16,558 nt of DNA from Conidiobolus incongruus B7586 (taxonomy: Eukaryota > Entomophthoromycota > Entomophthoromycetes > Entomophthorales > Conidiobolaceae): positions 1-16,558 of the forward strand of contig JNEM01016327.1 in the NCBI GenBank assembly GCA_000697335.1, in the 5' to 3' direction. The position numbers and the translations under genes were made by a program. A model generated the notes under the pieces. The model saw nothing but the letters and a program-made list of their open reading frames with translations, did no database searches and had not been told where the DNA came from. Shown here one piece after another: positions 1 to 10,003 of this stretch; within the stretch, counting starts at the first letter, position 1, and each line of letters starts with the position of its first letter.

Positions 1-84
1 GGAAATTTTTTAATTTCTGATTTTTCAAACATATTATTAGTTTGAAATGAATAAATATATACAAAGTTAATAGGAAATTATATA

Positions 85-90
<6 letters not shown>

Positions 91-124
<34 letters not shown>
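91..124. repeat. (AT)n microsatellite
   Basis: An uninterrupted run of 17 AT dinucleotides lies just inside the proposed left end of the mariner fossil. Its length probably varies between individuals. It has no evident function. Confidence 0.95.
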
Positions 125-127
<3 letters not shown>

Positions 128-216
128 TTTTTTTGATTAAAAAATTAACTTTTTAAATTTGGTTATTTAATTTAATCATACTTAAACTAAATAGTGATCA
201 TCAAAAGTCTTTTATT

Positions 217-1211
217 TTGGTATCAGTAAAACTTAACCATAAACCCTTTAAAATTATTCAAAATTTACAAGCAGCTTTTGGTAATGAAGCATTATCTAAA
301 TCAACAATTTATCACTGGGTAAATTACTTTAAGGCTAAGAGAGAAACTATTCAAAACCTGCTAAAATCTAGAAAACCAACTTCAACTGTCACTCTTTCAA
401 TTGTAAATAGAGTGAAAAAATATATTGAAAAGCACCTTTTTATTTCAGCTAGAGAATTATCTAAGCACTTTAATAATAGTTTTATAAGTACTTTATATAT
501 TTTAATGTTTAAACTAAAATTAATAAATAAAAATATAAAATAGGTACCTTATAATTTAACTAAAGCTTAAAAAAAGTTAGAGTAGCTATTGCTAAACAAA
601 ACCTATTAAAATATTACTAGAAGCCTAAACTTTTACAGTGAATAATTGCAATTGATGGATCTTAGATCCTTATGTATAATCCTTTACCAAAACACAAATC
701 AAGATGCTGAATTAAGCTAAATCAACTCCCTCCACAAATCCCTTTAAATAAGTATTTTGTTAATAAGCAAATGTTAATTATTGCAATGGATTATAATAGT
801 ATATGCTATTCTTATTTAGTTCCTGAAGGAAAATCAATTAATAGTAAACTATATATTGCTTTTTTAAATAAAAGTATTTCTAATTGGTGTTCTCAATATA
901 ATTTGAGAAAACCTATTATTTTGCATGATAATTGCAAAATATATAAATCTAAAGCTGTAAAAAACTTTCTAATTAAAAATAACTGGAAAGAACTACCACA
1001 TCTAGTATATTCCCCTGATTATAACCTATGTGATTATAATTGCTTTAGGCAATTAAAAAACCAGCTTGTAGGAAAGAAAATTTCTACAGGAAAATTTAAT
1101 TAGTTTGTGAAATATCAAATTTCAGTCTTTAATAAAAAGAACTGTTTTATAGGTGTTAGAAGTTTGCCAAAAGTATAGCAAAAAGTTATTAATAATAAAG
1201 GAAACTATTAA
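217..1211 (+). pseudogene. Mariner transposase remnant, HTH plus D-D-34-D catalytic domain
   Basis: The N-terminal stretch (217-540) is a mariner helix-turn-helix region, with FGNEALSKSTIYHWVNYF followed by the usual KSRKPTS linker. After one frame change near 570-580, the other frame carries the catalytic core. The first Asp is in IAIDGS (codon 654-656), the second in LHDN (927-929) and the third in SPDYNLCDY (1032-1034). Exactly 34 residues separate the second and third Asp, which is the mariner signature. The C-terminus still reads SLPKV-stop-QKVINNKGNY, matching the family ending, with a terminal TAA at 1209-1211. In-frame stops lie at 541, 568, 618, 639, 663, 708, 1101 and 1176, several where the family has Trp or Gln. 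No ATG precedes the HTH, so the start is lost. It is not a functional gene. Confidence 0.9.
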
Positions 1212-1285
1212 ATTTATATTATATATTTATTTTTATATATCATATATTCAAATGTTTATTTATTTTTAATTGTAAAAAATTCCTA

Positions 1286-2234
1286 TTATTAAAAATACAG
1301 AGTAATATTTTAATTAAATTTTAAGTTTTATTATATTTACCAATAATTAATAAAATATTATTAAATATTATTAATTATAATCAGATAATATAATTAAATT
1401 ATATTATCTAGTTAATATTAAATTAAATAAATATTTATTAAATAATTTATAAAAATACAAAAAATTATAATTTTATAAAATATATTTTTCAAGTTATTAT
1501 ATTAAAATTATAAAATTTAGTTTATAATAGTTTAATTAAAAATTAGTTAAGATTTAAATAAATATATAAATAATAAATTTTATAAGCTATTTTTATAAGT
1601 TAGTATATAATAAATTTATATAACTGATATTAAACTATAATAATTATTTATCAAAAAAAGGTGTTTTTTAATATAATTTTTGTACTTTTTAATAAAACAA
1701 AAAATAAAAGGAAAAATGAATATTTTATATATTAATATATTTTAAATTATTTCCCCTTAAATTTTAAAATGAAAATTCTCACCATAGTTGATAATTTTAA
1801 TAAAACACTATCTTTATAAGTAGCTTATAAATTTTAAATATTTTAAATGGTTTGTGGTTAAGTTATAATACTAAAATAAAAAACTTGTGATGATTATTAT
1901 CTAGTTTGAACATAATTAAATTTAATAATAAATCTTTAAATGAAAAAATTTTAATCAAAAAATCAATATAAATGGATATATATATATATTATGAAAATAT
2001 AAATTTTTTATTTATTTTGTATTTAAACTATTTTTTAGCACTAAAAATAAGTTTGAAATATCAGAAATTAATAAACTTGCTATTTTTTCTTTTATAACTT
2101 ATTAAAGTAAAAAATTAAAATATATATTTAAAAAGTTGGTACTCATAATGTAAAATTTATTAATTATGATTTGAAAATTGTGCATTATACAAATTTATTT
2201 GATATTAAATAAATATTCAAGAGATTGGAGCGAA
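1286..2234. other. AT-rich intergenic DNA
   Basis: About 950 bp lie between the mariner fossil and the 3' end of the RBBP5 gene. I see no coding exons, tRNA or other RNA gene here. The only structure worth noting is the palindrome at 1383-1409. The right part must hold the 3' untranslated region of the minus-strand RBBP5 gene. Confidence 0.7.
1383..1409. repeat. Perfect 12-bp-arm palindrome with 3-nt loop
   Basis: AGATAATATAAT (1383-1394) and ATTATATTATCT (1398-1409) are exact reverse complements around TAA. The stem contains only two G-C pairs. It could be a remnant of a small inverted-repeat element or chance in AT-rich DNA. Confidence 0.7.
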
Positions 2235-4889
2235 TTACTCAGTAATTTCACCTTCTTCCACTTCAGAATCTTGATTTTGACTGGTCTTTGGCCGGTTGTC
2301 GCTTTCATGTGATGAAGATACTGTAGATTTGTATTTAGACTCGGGTTGCCTAGGACCCGAGCTCTTCTGGGGGTAGAAGCCTCCAAACATATTTAATGCT
2401 TCCCGGGGACGAGGGGGCGGCATGTGTGAGGGAGGTTGTGGGTGTGAAGGATATCCAGGATGGCCATACCAATAGTTTTGGGAACTGGCAGGTCGCATTC
2501 CATAATGGATTTGGTGATGTGGTGGAGGATGAGGCATTCCATGCTGCAAATTGGAATGTGACATTGACCTTGATGCATGGTGATGATGAGGAGGGTAATA
2601 ATTTTTGGATTGGATAGAAGGTGGGGATAATTCATCGTTTGAGTGAAGTTCACCCTCTTCATCACTCTCCTCAGATTTTTGACTGGGTGCGTTATTTTTT
2701 ACTTTTGGAGAAGAACTGGGCGATGATTTAGGTTCAGTTGATTGACTCATTAGTTGTTTTGATTTGGGTGGAGTATGCTTGAGAGGAGAGGGTTTGAGAG
2801 AAGAAGATGGTTTGAAACGTTCGGGAGTTTTTTGTTTAAGAGCAGTAGTTGAAACCAATGGCGATCTGCTTTTAGTGGGCGTTTTTGGGGTTGTATGTTT
2901 CTCAACCTTTGGAGATGAATCAATGGACAATGATTTATGCTTTTGAACAGGGGTTTTTGGCGCTCCGTTGACATTAAAAGATGTTAATGAAGATAATCGA
3001 TTTTGGACAGGCGATTCTACAGTAGGAGAAGATTTATGTTTGTGAATTTCATTTGATGATCGCCTTGAAGGTTTAGAGACTTCTTGTTTTATTATAGGAG
3101 AGGATGATTTTTGCGATATTTCTCCAATAGATCGTTTTTTAGAATTACTCTGCTCATTTAGTGGTTGATGGGTAGGTGAATTATCAAGTTGTTGAGGAGA
3201 TTGTACATGAGGTATTGATGAGCGTTTAGATGTAGGGGACGCTATCGACTTGATCTCGTCTTGGGATGATGCAATAGATTCTTTGCGCTTTTTTGGACCA
3301 CCACTTGGTTTCAGGGGCTGAGGGAAATTTAGATCAGATTCAATTTGAACATCTAGTAGCACTTCTTCAACATCTGGACCGTTTGCATTGTATAATAAAT
3401 GATTTACAGATTCAATATCTATAATTTCATCTTCACCATCGACATTTTTGGAATTAGTTGAGCCTTTCTGATTCTCATTGGATGGAATAATATCAAATTC
3501 ATCTTCCTTTTCGACGTATTCTACATTCTCCTCCAATTCAACGAATTTAGGCGCAAAAGCTGACCAAAGTTGAGGATACGTAGGTTCCCAAAAATAGGTA
3601 TTACCGAGTGCTGTTGTGGAGATCACGTGAGGCAAAGTAGGATGCCAAGAAAAATGACGTAGTCCTTCTTTAGGACCTTCTAAGAATTTTTCTAGAATTC
3701 CTGATGACTTCAACCACACATGCAAGATATGCTCTGCTAATGACGATATTCCACCTACAACATAATCTCCAGTATGATCAAATCCACATTGTGACCATGA
3801 AAGTTTATCAATTTGATCAGTAAATCTATTTAATTCCTTTATCGCAAGAGGTGAGGCCTGGAAGCTAAATAAATGTATCGATATTCTACAATTTAATAAA
3901 AATTCCCTAAAATTTTTGAATAAAAAATGAATTATAAATTTTGAACGTAATTTGAGAATATGCTACCTTGAATTAGGATGAAAAACGATTTGTATAATTG
4001 GTGATGTTGCAACTTTTTTGGATAAGGCTACCTGCGATTTTATGAGAATATGTAAGAGTAATTCAAAATATTACAAATACCTGAGGAGATGAAATTTGAT
4101 ACATAAATAGTGTACCTTTTGAAGTTCCACACAGGACATATGAACTAGTGGGATCAATTGCAATTGATGAATAAGACCCTGCACTATGGATAAATTATTA
4201 AATAAAAGCTATATTTAGAAGAGAATTAAATAGTTACTTTTTTAGCAATGATTTAGATTTTGGATCACGATCAGCAACTAATATTGGCGTAATAGTCGGA
4301 GGATGATCAAACCCTTTTTCAAAATGAATGAAAATAGGCGATTCTTTAGAGAATGCTACAGCGTATTGTTTGCTATTAAAAATTATTAGTTTAGCTGAAA
4401 AACTCATTAATATAAAAATACTTACCCATTTAATGAATTAGCACAGACTGAAGTAACCGAAGATGTACATTCATAACTGAAAAGCTCTTTTAACTCCAAA
4501 ACATCCCATATTTTAATAGAGTTGCTATCGGACCCAGTAATGACGTAGCGATTATCTTTAGTCATGCTAATATTGAATTTTAATATAGAATTCAAATTAA
4601 GGATTTAATATAACATTTACCTCATACAAGTCACAGTTCCAGGGTGATCTAGGACCCTTACAATACCGTAAGTGATAGTATCTAAGATATAGCCATATCC
4701 ATCATTCCCACCACATAAGATGTAATGACCACTCGGACTAAATTGTGAAAATAAATAATGTCCTTCTCCTAATTTCTGAGTAACCACTTCAGGAAACTTA
4801 TGATTAAATGGATCTAAATAAGCATTTGTTTAGGGTGCATATATAATGAAAAATGGTTGATAAATATTACCTAATAATGATAAATTCAT
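2235..4889 (-). CDS. RBBP5: RBBP5/Swd1, WD40 subunit of COMPASS histone H3K4 methyltransferase
   Basis: Seven exons on the complement: 4889-4871, 4813-4621, 4566-4426, 4372-4238, 4183-4081, 4031-3967 and 3885-2235. They give 768 residues, with introns of 49-81 nt. The start MNLSLLDPF matches the family start MNLELLESF. Residues 1 to about 325 form the WD40 propeller. WSAFAPKFVELEENVEY then EFDI (326-352) matches the RBBP5 segment that activates the methyltransferase and binds Ash2L. DEIIDIESVNHLLY (371-384) matches the WDR5-binding motif. In the family this protein scaffolds SET1/MLL catalysis in the nucleus; that role is inferred here from homology. The remaining tail of about 380 residues is predicted disordered, rich in Ser-Pro, Thr-Pro and Lys. 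It has a His/Pro/Tyr-rich block (647-713) and ends in VEEGEITE. The tail sits entirely in one exon. Confidence 0.96.
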
Positions 4890-5352
4890 AGTTGCAAATT
4901 TATCTTTTTTAAATGAATAACAGAATATTGAAAAAAAGTTGAATTTTCTATAATATTCTAATATATGGACTATAAAAGTATTAATTATAAAGATATTAAA
5001 TATATTGTTACTATTTATATTTTATTAAAATTTAATAGTTGGATTATTATCATTCGTAATTTTAATTAATTTAGAATTGATGATTATTATTTTGTACTGG
5101 GTTAAATTGATTCAAATATCTAATTGGATTTTTGGTTATTATGGGATTTGATAATTTAGATGATATCATCTTTTAAAAATTACAATAAAAAATCATTGAT
5201 ACTATTTCAAAATAAGCATAATAAATTAATTTATATTAGTTTATTTTTCTAAAATTCGCTAAAATGATAAATTTATTTATTTATTATTGTTAATATTGAT
5301 TAATATTAATATTAATTTTGTAATTTTATTTTGTATTCAAAATCAGTGATCT

Positions 5353-5357
5353 ATTGG
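5353..5357 (-). promoter_or_regulatory. CCAAT box (minus orientation)
   Basis: ATTGG on the plus strand gives GCCAAT on the minus strand. It lies about 320 bp before PHO88 and 465 bp before RBBP5, so it could serve either gene. In AT-rich DNA the motif alone is modest evidence. Confidence 0.35.
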
Positions 5358-5566
5358 CTACACTACATATCTATATATTATCATTTCAATATATACTGAA
5401 AAGCTATTATTTTAACACTTAATTATCTAAAAATTAATAAAAATGATAATTAAAATTAGTTTCAAGTTCTAAAAATCATTCTGAGGAGTTATTATAGTAA
5501 CTTAACTCATGTGACATTCGAGTCATCATCAAAATATCAGTTTATTTTCCCATAAAACTTAACTTT

Positions 5567-5574
5567 TATAAATA
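5567..5574 (+). promoter_or_regulatory. TATA box of PHO88
   Basis: TATAAATA lies 100 bp upstream of the PHO88 ATG. A second TATAAAA at 5587-5593 is an alternative. The surroundings are AT-rich, so this is a positional guess. Confidence 0.4.
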
Positions 5575-5673
5575 CTACAGAATTTTTATAAAACCATCTG
5601 ACAATCATAACAATTTTTATTCACTTCTTTTTAAGTGGCTACTATTAACAATTTATAAATCATTATTATAAAA

Positions 5674-6600
5674 ATGAAAAAACAAGCTTCTTCCCTCTTA
5701 TCTAATCCTTGGGTTCAAGGAGTAAGTATAAAATCAATTTTGAATATATATCATTATAATTATGTTTTTATAGATTTTATCTTTTGGATTTGTTTTATTA
5801 TTAGGGCAATTGGTAAATATAAATATACAACAAAATCTAAAAATACATTTAAAGTTTTATTATTTTAGGTTAAATTATTAAATCATGAAGATCCCAAAGT
5901 TATCTGGTAATTTAAAATATAAATAAACATAAAAACACGATTTAACCTTTTTAAATAGGAGTTTCAGATTGATGTACTTGACTTCAAATCTTATTTATTA
6001 TGGTATTTTATACTCTGTTTATCAAAAGATTCAAGCTAAAAATGGTATTCCTGTTTTTCTATTGTTCATTTTTTTATTTGATTTAATACTGATTTTATTC
6101 AAAAGATGAAACTGAATTAACTTATGTCGAAAACCCTCCCATGTTCTCTGAAAGGTGAGTTATTTATCTATTAATTGAACTTATAGAAAATAATTAAACT
6201 TAATATTATAGTTCTCCTGTCACTATCATCTCCACCTACACTGAATATGATACCAACGAATTATACAAATTTGTTAAAACTAGTTTGATGTCATTGGCTA
6301 TGGTCACCTTTTTACACTTGAGAATGGGATACATTCAACCATTGTTCATTCAATCTATCATGCCTTTTAAATCCCTCTACTCTCATCCTCTAATTCAAAT
6401 TTATATTAGAAAAGTTCCCGATAACTTGGATTTACGTAGACCTTTCAAGACTGCTACTCCTTTCAGGTAATTATCATTAATTATCATTTAATTACTTGGT
6501 TATTAATTTAATTCATTTTAGTGGTAACCAAGTTGTTGAAAAGAAGAATAAGAAGAATGTCAAGTCCAAAACTACTTCTAATACTAAAAAATTAATTTAA
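5674..6600 (+). CDS. PHO88: Pho88/SND3, ER membrane protein of the SRP-independent targeting pathway
   Basis: Seven exons (5674-5721, 5774-5812, 5869-5906, 5959-6044, 6106-6154, 6212-6466, 6522-6600) encode 197 residues, close to the family's usual length of about 190. Family landmarks are clear: NHEDPKVIW (34-42), QAKND (67-71) and LTYVENP (about 74-80). YIQPLFIQSIMP (127-138) and LRRPFK (161-166) follow. Hydrophobic segments lie at about 17-33, 46-63 and 111-123, and a Lys/Asn-rich tail ends the protein. Known Pho88 (SND3) is an ER membrane protein of the SND route for membrane-protein insertion and was first linked to phosphate transport. The first two exons are very short (16 and 13 codons). 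The gene converges with TMEM97 downstream. The start is the first ATG, in an A-rich context. Confidence 0.95.
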
Positions 6601-6818
6601 AATGATTAAATTAAATGATAAATCAATATTAATAACTTATTTTATTAATCATTTTATACTGTATTTTAATCGAATTATATGAATTTTTAGTATTTGAAAT
6701 AGAGTTTTATAAGAATATAAAAATAAATCAAAAAAACAGCTATATTATGATAATTAATGAATATTGATTAAAATAAAGAATATCAAATATAGTATAATAG
6801 ACCAATAAATTAAATGTT

Positions 6819-7422
6819 TTATTGATTTTTAACTTTAACAATATTTAATTTAATATTATTAACTAAATAAATTAATAAATGAAGGGGAATTAATAAGAAA
6901 GGGAAGTAGAATCCGAATAAAATCGATTTGGATTGAAAATCAATATCTGGTGAAGCGAATAATAAAGTATTTAAGACTGGTAAAACGGTAGTGATGACGT
7001 GAGAACTATAAATAATTCCAATAATACTAAAATTATTGAGAAATTCATCTATATTTAAAAGTAATAGAATTAATATTGATTTCACAATATTATTATAAAA
7101 TGTATTTTGACTTACCTTCTAAAATGGTGTAAATACCGTATATAAATACAGGAACTTGAAAGAACACTTCACCCCACAAGAAAGTACGGAACCAAGCTAA
7201 GCTATAATAGTTAGGGTGACCAGGAGTATGTAGAGCTAAAGACATGATGGGATCTTTAAAATTGTCAATATAGAATTCGTTTAATTGCTTAAGGAGAGGA
7301 ATTGGAAAATAATTATACATCACTGGAGCGCAATCCATTATTAAAGTTGTAAAAATATGCATAACAAAAAATATTAAATAAAAACGTTCAATAGGACGCT
7401 CACTTAATGGTTTGGAAGTCAT
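6819..7422 (-). CDS. TMEM97: TMEM97-type EXPERA-domain membrane protein (sigma-2 receptor family)
   Basis: Two exons on the complement, 7422-7116 and 7048-6819, separated by a 67-nt intron, encode 178 residues with four predicted membrane spans. Family-defining acidic residues are kept: Asp30 in LIMD, Asp57 in FKDP and Glu85 in WGEVFFQVPVF. They correspond to human TMEM97 Asp29, Asp56 and Glu73, which line the ligand pocket. The second exon holds IYSSHVITTVLPVLNTLLF, matching the family's YSVHTMTTLIPILSTFLF. The C-terminus KVKNQ fits a KxKxx ER-retrieval signal. Known relatives sit in ER and late endosomal membranes and affect sterol handling; function here is inferred. A 9-residue insertion around HTPGHPNYY (65-73) comes before the WF motif. 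The stop lies 218 bp from the PHO88 stop. Confidence 0.93.
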
Positions 7423-7613
7423 TTTAATTATTAATTATAATTATTTTACCAAATGTTCTATTCATTCATTTAAATTCATTTTTTTATATTGATTTTAATT
7501 TAACATAAATTGTGGTAACCTTTAATATATGATTTTCGGATTATTTGAATAAAAGAAATGTAATCAGCATAATTTGGGGTGCAATGTTTAAATGGATAGT
7601 CGAACAAAAAATT

Positions 7614-7639
7614 TACTTAATAGCACTCTCAATTAAGTA
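7614..7639. repeat. 8-bp-arm inverted repeat with 10-nt loop
   Basis: TACTTAAT (7614-7621) and ATTAAGTA (7632-7639) are exact reverse complements around AGCACTCTCA. It sits between two divergent genes and could be a protein-binding dyad. Its significance is unproven. Confidence 0.45.
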
Positions 7640-8093
7640 TCAATATTGGATAATTAGCATTGAAATATAAAACAAATATCATATTCAAGGAGTTAATTAA
7701 TATGATATACAATATATTATTTACCATTAACATCAATTAATATATTTTGATATTTATTTTAAAATTTCAAGAGATAATTTGGATTACAAGAATTCAACAA
7801 TTTTTAAAACAATGGATTTTCATCATTACAAGAGATTCGATTTGATTCTGTTCTATAATATATTTTTATGTATTTTTTTATTTCATCAAACGAGAAACTC
7901 TCTATAATGTTTTGACATTTCTAAGTCGTATTTTCAATGTTTAGACTAATAATAACTTAATTCTCACCAACATTTAAAATCTAATTAAATAAATGAAAAC
8001 TCAGAATAAATTTGGTATTTAAAAAAATATAATATTTCTTCCAATTTAATTCATGATTGACTTGAAATATACATTTATTAAATGCAAAATTGC

Positions 8094-8102
8094 TATATAA
8101 AT
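8094..8102 (+). promoter_or_regulatory. TATA-like element of the 8133 gene
   Basis: TATATAAAT lies only 31 bp before the proposed ATG. If it is used, the 5' leader would be very short. Confidence 0.35.
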
Positions 8103-8132
8103 CTTAAACAGTAACGAGTTAAACTCACCAAA

Positions 8133-8861
8133 ATGAAGTGGCCAGGAAAGAAAAAGTAAATATTATTAACTCATAATGAAATATCTGTTTTGATACAATT
8201 TTTAGAAATATTTTAAAGCGTTCAAACATGCAATATAATCAATTATCAAAGAATGAATACATTGAAAGTAATGCAAACGAGAATGATAATTTAGATATTA
8301 TTGGAATGAAAATTCCAATGCCGATGTATAGTAAGTCATATTCTATCTATATGATTGTTCTAATCATTTTAGTATCTAGCTCTGACTCTGAAATATCATG
8401 TTCTCTTATCAACATTCTTAATTGGGAAATATTTTAACAGTGTATTAGCTATTTCTCAATTTAAACTACCATCACCAATGAATAATAAATCGAAATTAAT
8501 AGTAAATGTGTGATATATACATAAAATTTATTAAATTCTCACAAAATGTTTATATTACAAAGGAAGATAATTGCAATACATCCTCATCTGGTTTAACAGG
8601 GTAAATACTTGTTATTACCTTATTTATATTACTAATAGTCTAGAAGAGATCTAAATGATTCCGAACTCTTAAACAACATCAAAATTCAAGTAATTCAAAT
8701 ACTATAATTTAAATTATATGTTGACTTTATTCATTTTACAGTATAAAAACATACCAATTCAAATTTATGAAATGCAAAAAGACATAGATTTATTGAAATT
8801 GAAATTATCGATATTGGAAATCAATTATAGGAATACTAAAAAAATGGGTGATATCATTTAA
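8133..8861 (+). CDS. Unrecognised 157-residue protein, one membrane span and C-terminal coiled coil
   Basis: Six exons (8133-8155, 8206-8330, 8380-8501, 8563-8600, 8644-8689, 8742-8861) join in frame to 157 residues. All introns are GT-AG and 43-61 nt long. The protein starts with basic MKWPGKKK, then has a polar Asn-rich stretch and a hydrophobic span at about 56-74 (VLLSTFLIGKYFNSVLAI). A Ser/Asn-rich linker follows, and a likely coiled coil at about 119-151 is rich in Lys, Leu and Ile. It ends in GDII. Two acceptors were chosen by frame. Using the nearer AG at 8372 would stop the protein after about 20 further codons, whereas 8379 keeps the chain open through three more exons. Codons are AT-ending, unlike TDH. 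I recognise no family, so no function is assigned. Confidence 0.68.
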
Positions 8862-9397
8862 AATACTAAATGTTCATAGAAAAATTTCAACTAAATTGCA
8901 CAATATAAGCATGTAACTATTTCAAATTCAGAAAAATTTAGTTTAAAATTTTTTAACAATATTCTTTTATGGGAATATTTATTTATTTTTTTAATTTTAT
9001 ATTAATTGAAAATTTTGACAAAATTTAAATCAGAATAATTTCAATATTCATTAGAGAAAGTTATTAATCAAATTTAATTCAAATACAAGAAATATAAAAT
9101 TATTAAGTAAATACGAATTCGTTTGACACTAAATTTAATAGTAAAAGTTAGCCCTGCTCTGTTAGTTATAATATGAATATAAAGAATCGTGACTAAAATT
9201 TATAAACAATGACAAAATGCAATGATATATTCGGCCAGAGAGACTAACTAGAGAACAATAATTGTCCAAGTCAGAATTATATAATTTTAAACAATATATC
9301 CTGGATAATAAATGGATAATAATACACTTGACATATGAAAAATCCAATAAATTGATAAATTGATAAAGAATAAGAATTGTTTTGATATAATATCTAG

Positions 9398-9409
9398 GAT
9401 TCTAGAATC
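9398..9409. promoter_or_regulatory. 12-bp perfect palindrome, two-unit heat-shock-element-like site
   Basis: GATTCTAGAATC is self-complementary and contains TTCnnGAA, the tail-to-tail pair of heat shock factor half-sites. No third unit follows in register, and the nearest start codon is 1.8 kb away. A regulatory role is therefore doubtful. Confidence 0.25.
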
Positions 9410-9913
9410 TAGTTGATTGATAATTTTTTGATGATAATTTCACAAAAAGTGGACAATTAATCACAGGTGTTAGATTAAAATAATTTGAATATGGCTGATA
9501 AAAATGATTGATGTATATTGAAACTTATCAAAATGGTAAGGTAGGGTACTGATCACTAATTTAGGTAAAAAGCGCTGTATCAACAAAACCTTGTAAGATG
9601 ATAATAGTATTCTACCATGTATCATACTCATACTAAATTCTGATATTGTTAATATGTAGATTGTTATCTCGTAAATTTTATTTTGAAATATTCCTTCATG
9701 ATTAGATAGAACAGAAATAGGTTATTATTTCAATTTATTAGCATTTTATCATTCGAATTATTATATTGCTATCTATACTTGGTACCTTGGATTTGTAATC
9801 ATGAAATAGTAACTGTAGATAGTATTATTATATGAATAAGCGAAGATCATAGTAAGGAGTTTTCCTTTTTAACTAAAAATGAATTTAAAGGAAATAACGA
9901 TAAATGAGAAAAC

Positions 9914-9995
9914 AAATAGTGATCTATCTGTAGTATTTAGTAATTATTAAATCCCTACACTAATTTAAAAATTGATTTAAAGATAATCACTATTT
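9914..9995. repeat. 10-bp inverted pair next to the repeat array
   Basis: AAATAGTGAT (9914-9923) and ATCACTATTT (9986-9995) are exact reverse complements 62 bp apart. With one gap the match reaches about 14 bp. The right arm ends 8 bp before the first 51-bp repeat unit. Confidence 0.45.
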
Positions 9996-10003
9996 AGATC
10001 AAA

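Larger units (their letters stand above)
71..1285 (+). mobile_element. Decayed mariner-family (DD34D) DNA transposon
   Basis: The interior encodes a recognisable but broken mariner transposase (entered separately at 217-1211). The ends are tentative: TAATAGGAA at 68-76 is matched by its reverse complement TTCCTATTA at 1280-1288. Each copy places a TA, the mariner target dinucleotide, next to GGAA (71-72 on the left, 1284-1285 on the right). The implied length of about 1.2 kb suits a mariner, whose elements are usually near 1.3 kb. Inside these 9 bp the terminal repeats no longer match well, and the left end runs into a TA microsatellite, so the exact borders are inferred. The element looks immobile. 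Confidence 0.6.
4890..5673. promoter_or_regulatory. Shared divergent promoter region, RBBP5 / PHO88
   Basis: These 784 bp separate two divergent start codons and hold no recognisable gene. A CCAAT box reads on the minus strand as AGCCAATAG (5352-5360). A TATA-like TATAAATA (5567-5574) lies 100 bp before the PHO88 start. On the RBBP5 side, a 32-codon minus-strand ORF (5169-5071) could be an upstream ORF if the leader is long. No clear TATA box is seen for RBBP5. Confidence 0.5.
7423..8132. promoter_or_regulatory. Divergent promoter region, TMEM97 / unrecognised gene
   Basis: These 710 bp between divergent starts carry no recognisable gene. A hairpin with perfect 8-bp arms lies at 7614-7639, and a TATA-like element lies at 8094-8102 before the plus-strand gene. 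No clear TATA box was found for TMEM97. Confidence 0.5.

Noticed and set aside
188-203. 16-bp match (one mismatch) between the mariner left region and the reverse complement of 9982-9997
   Set aside because: In all-against-all comparison of 16 kb of AT-rich DNA, matches of this length are expected by chance.
2393-2974. Several open frames on both strands overlapping the RBBP5 last exon
   Set aside because: They are shadows of the long, G+C-richer RBBP5 tail exon. The 768-residue spliced frame explains the region.
9162-9347. Minus-strand 61-codon open frame in the 2.3-kb gap
   Set aside because: It has no recognisable domain, no supporting splice sites and no codon signal. It looks like a chance frame.
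9597-9651. C/D-box snoRNA-like pattern (GATGATA ... CTGA)
   Set aside because: The C box is imperfect, no terminal stem is visible and no target match could be tested. Such patterns are common in AT-rich DNA.
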